Part shown: piece by piece, positions 5,363 to 6,824 of the stretch
Layout: the number at the start of each line of letters is the position of its first letter
How positions within the stretch are numbered: the stretch's first letter is position 1
DNA from: Chloroflexota bacterium
GTDB lineage: Bacteria > Chloroflexota > Dehalococcoidia > SHYB01
Length of the DNA: 6,824 nucleotides
Assembly: GCA_016200725.1 (NCBI GenBank)
Contig: JACQEE010000337.1
Location: 1 to 6,824, forward strand
Direction of reading: 5' to 3'
Notes under the pieces: generated by a model
What the model was told of the DNA's origin: nothing
Database searches by the model: none
Seen by the model: the letters and a program-made list of their open reading frames with translations, nothing else
Position numbers and translations under genes: made by a program

Positions 5363-5815
5363 ATGACCTCGTCTGCACCCAGCCGCACATCGCCGCATTT
5401 TGAGGACGTCCATGTTGGCGCCGAACTGCCCAGCCTTGTCAAGAAGCCAACCGAGGTGCAGTTGTTCTTCTTCAGCGCGGCCACCTGGGACGCTCACCGC
5501 ACTCACTGGGACATCCCCTATTCGGTCGAGAAGGAAAAACTGCCGGGTATCCTCGTGCACGGCCACCTGCAGGGCTCCTGGCTTGGCCAGTTGATGACCG
5601 ACTGGATTGGCCCGCACGGCTGGCTGCGGCGAGTGAGTTACCAGAACCGTGGCAACGCCATCCCCGGCGATACGCTCACGGTCAAGGGCAAGATCAAGGA
5701 GAAGCGCGAGGAAAGCGGCAAGGGCATCGTCGTCTGCGATGTCTGGATCGAGAACCAGCGCGGCGAGCAGACCACCGTCGGCGAAGCGATCGCGGAACTC
5801 CCTCGCAAGCGATAA
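5363..5815 (+). CDS. MaoC-like acyl-CoA hydratase/dehydratase, probable catalytic subunit
   Basis: This is the predicted catalytic half of a two-subunit enoyl-CoA hydratase or 3-hydroxyacyl-thioester dehydratase, 150 aa and cytosolic. The active-site helix reads WDAHRTHWD (42-50). Asp43 and His48 have the D-x4-H spacing of the hydratase-2 dyad, although the usual Asn-Pro between them is replaced by His-Arg. PGILVHGHL (61-69) matches the P-G-x-x-x-H-G segment of active hotdog hydratases, and IPGDTL (100-105) the later conserved turn. ATG 5363 is chosen because GAGG (5354-5357), overlapping the upstream stop, lies 5 nt before it. An earlier in-frame ATG at 5324 would overlap the first subunit by 32 bp and add 13 unconserved residues. 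The tight spacing implies coupled expression and equal stoichiometry. The acyl substrate is not readable. Confidence 0.87.
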   Translation: MTSSAPSRTSPHFEDVHVGAELPSLVKKPTEVQLFFFSAATWDAHRTHWDIPYSVEKEKLPGILVHGHLQGSWLGQLMTDWIGPHGWLRRVSYQNRGNAIPGDTLTVKGKIKEKREESGKGIVVCDVWIENQRGEQTTVGEAIAELPRKR

Positions 5816-5821
5816 CTTCTT

Positions 5822-5848
5822 TCACTCTCCGGCTCCGCTGGAGAGTGA
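5822..5848 (+). terminator. Strong intergenic hairpin, terminator-like but without a U tract
   Basis: TCACTCTCC (5822-5830) pairs perfectly with GGAGAGTGA (5840-5848). A G-T wobble and a G-C pair inside extend the stem to 11 bp with a 5-nt CTCCG loop. It starts 7 bp after the MaoC-like stop. The downstream sequence is GATCCTTGG, not a T run, so a classical intrinsic terminator is unlikely. It could protect the upstream mRNA 3' end, partly attenuate read-through to the amidohydrolase, or belong to a dispersed repeat. Confidence 0.6.
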
Positions 5849-5924
5849 TCCTTGGCTTCGCCACAGCCTGTCCATAGCCGCAGCCCTGAGTCCGCGTAGG
5901 GGAAGCCGAAGGAGAAGGTGAGGC

Positions 5925-5931
5925 AAGGAGG
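5925..5931 (+). promoter_or_regulatory. Strong ribosome-binding site for the amidohydrolase
   Basis: AAGGAGG at 5925-5931 is close to a full anti-Shine-Dalgarno match, 5 nt before ATG 5937. It is the strongest such site in the window and clearly fixes the start, since the translation from 5937 opens directly into the conserved ADSHVIEP motif. Confidence 0.85.
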
Positions 5932-5936
5932 CAGCC

Positions 5937-6824
5937 ATGACCAGGTACCAGTGCATCTCCGCAGACTCCCACGTCATCGAGCCGGGCAACCTTTGGCTCG
6001 ACTACATCGAGCCAAAGTACAAGTCGCGCGCGCCGCACATCGTCGACAAGGGTGACCACGACGAGTTCACCTGCGACGGCGCGGAGTTGATGCCGCTAGG
6101 CGCAGTTGCCGCCGCCGGCGTTGCCCCCGATAAGATCACTCGCCAAGGGCGCTTCGCCACCCACGTGCCCCGCGGCGGCTGGGACCCCCAAGCGCGCATG
6201 GCCGACCTCGCCAAGGATGGCGTCGAGGCCGAGGTCGTCTACCCCACGATGGCCATGCGCCTCTTCGCGGTGAAAGACCAGGACTTCCAGCGCGCCTGCT
6301 TCAACGCCTACAACCGTTGGGTCGTCGACTTCTGCAAGGCATACCCGCACCAACTCAAAGCGGTAGGAGTGGTACCCACCGACGACATCGAGACTGCTGT
6401 GGGCGAGTTGAAGCACTGCGGCAAACTTGGCCTCGCCGGCGCCAGCATCGCCATCTACCAGAACCCTGACAAGCACTATGGCGACCCTGTCTACGACCCC
6501 CTCTGGGCCTCCGCACAAGAAAACGATCTGCCCGTCAGCCTGCATATCCTTACCGAGCGCAACCCGAAGTTGAAGCGCGACGTCTCTGACGGCATCGTCG
6601 AGTCGCAGTGGATCCAACGCTCGCTCGGACTCATGGCCTTCAGTGGCGTCTTCGAGCGTTACCCCAAACTCCACATCGTGTCAGCCGAGAACGACATCGG
6701 CTGGGTTCCCTACTTCCTCGAGCGCATCGACTATCTCTTCGACCGCCGTCGCAATCTCTACAACATGAACATCCCGCGCAAAGAGAAGCCTAGCGAGACG
6801 ATTAAACGCGCGGTCTACTTCACC
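5937..6824 (+). CDS. Amidohydrolase-2 family metal-dependent hydrolase (3' truncated by window)
   Basis: This is a TIM-barrel hydrolase or decarboxylase of the amidohydrolase-2 family (ACMSD-like), probably cytosolic. The window holds the first 296 residues; members usually run about 350-400, so the end is missing through truncation, not mutation. The opening metal site reads ADSHVIEP (9-16), with Asp10-x-His12 in place of the classical His-x-His, a variant common in this subfamily. Further landmarks are the VYPTMAMRLFAV strand (101-112), the FNAYNRWVVDFC helix (122-133), a probable metal-ligand His203 in VSLHI, GVFERYPKL (237-245) and AENDIGWVPYFLERIDYLFDR (250-270). The C-terminal Asp expected in a later S/D-x-P-H segment lies beyond the window. 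It is 121 bp downstream of the hotdog pair on the same strand. Joint action on a CoA-linked or aromatic breakdown intermediate is plausible but unproven. Confidence 0.9.
   Translation, partial: MTRYQCISADSHVIEPGNLWLDYIEPKYKSRAPHIVDKGDHDEFTCDGAELMPLGAVAAAGVAPDKITRQGRFATHVPRGGWDPQARMADLAKDGVEAEVVYPTMAMRLFAVKDQDFQRACFNAYNRWVVDFCKAYPHQLKAVGVVPTDDIETAVGELKHCGKLGLAGASIAIYQNPDKHYGDPVYDPLWASAQENDLPVSLHILTERNPKLKRDVSDGIVESQWIQRSLGLMAFSGVFERYPKLHIVSAENDIGWVPYFLERIDYLFDRRRNLYNMNIPRKEKPSETIKRAVYFT

Noticed and set aside
6096..6674. Minus-strand open frame of 192 codons opposite the amidohydrolase
   Set aside because: The + strand frame from 5937 has clear family motifs and a strong ribosome-binding site; the opposite frame is a codon-bias shadow.

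Overview
The window is high-GC bacterial DNA. The mix of genes suggests Chloroflexota (a Dehalococcoidia/SAR202-like or Thermomicrobia-like lineage). It has extracytoplasmic proteins with long Pro/Thr linkers, a DUF1800/DUF1501 Tat-secreted pair, an R-hydratase (MaoC-like) gene pair and an amidohydrolase-2 enzyme. This placement is inference from gene content only; there is no rRNA or marker gene here.

Layout. Bases 1-129 hold no gene I can support. At 130-3522 (+) is a three-gene secreted-protein block: a small cupredoxin lipoprotein (130-537), a DUF1800 protein with a Tat-type lipoprotein signal (630-2267), and a DUF1501 protein with a classical Tat signal (2278-3522, GTG start). The first gap carries a perfect 18-bp tandem duplication (562-597). 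All three proteins are predicted to work outside the cytoplasm, two of them anchored by lipid. At 3523-3671 is a 149-bp intergenic region holding the most striking regulatory signal in the window: four good copies (plus one weak copy) of an 11-bp-periodic direct repeat resembling a Pho box. It sits at the right distance from a -10-like element and leads into a 144-aa protein (3672-4106) that joins a four-cysteine zinc ribbon to a primase-C-terminus-like winged helix. This gene meets a MarC/UPF0056 membrane protein gene (4110-4709, -) tail to tail with only 3 bp between them.

At 4710-4845 is a divergent promoter region. It is followed by a + strand cluster: two hotdog-fold MaoC-like subunits (4846-5355 and 5363-5815), of which only the second keeps the catalytic Asp-x4-His pair, then a stable intergenic hairpin (5822-5848), then an amidohydrolase-2 family enzyme (5937 onward) cut by the window end. 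The two hotdog proteins probably form a heterodimeric enoyl-CoA hydratase/dehydratase, and the amidohydrolase may act in the same degradative pathway. The substrate cannot be read from the sequence.

I found no tRNA, rRNA, CRISPR array, insertion sequence or integrase.
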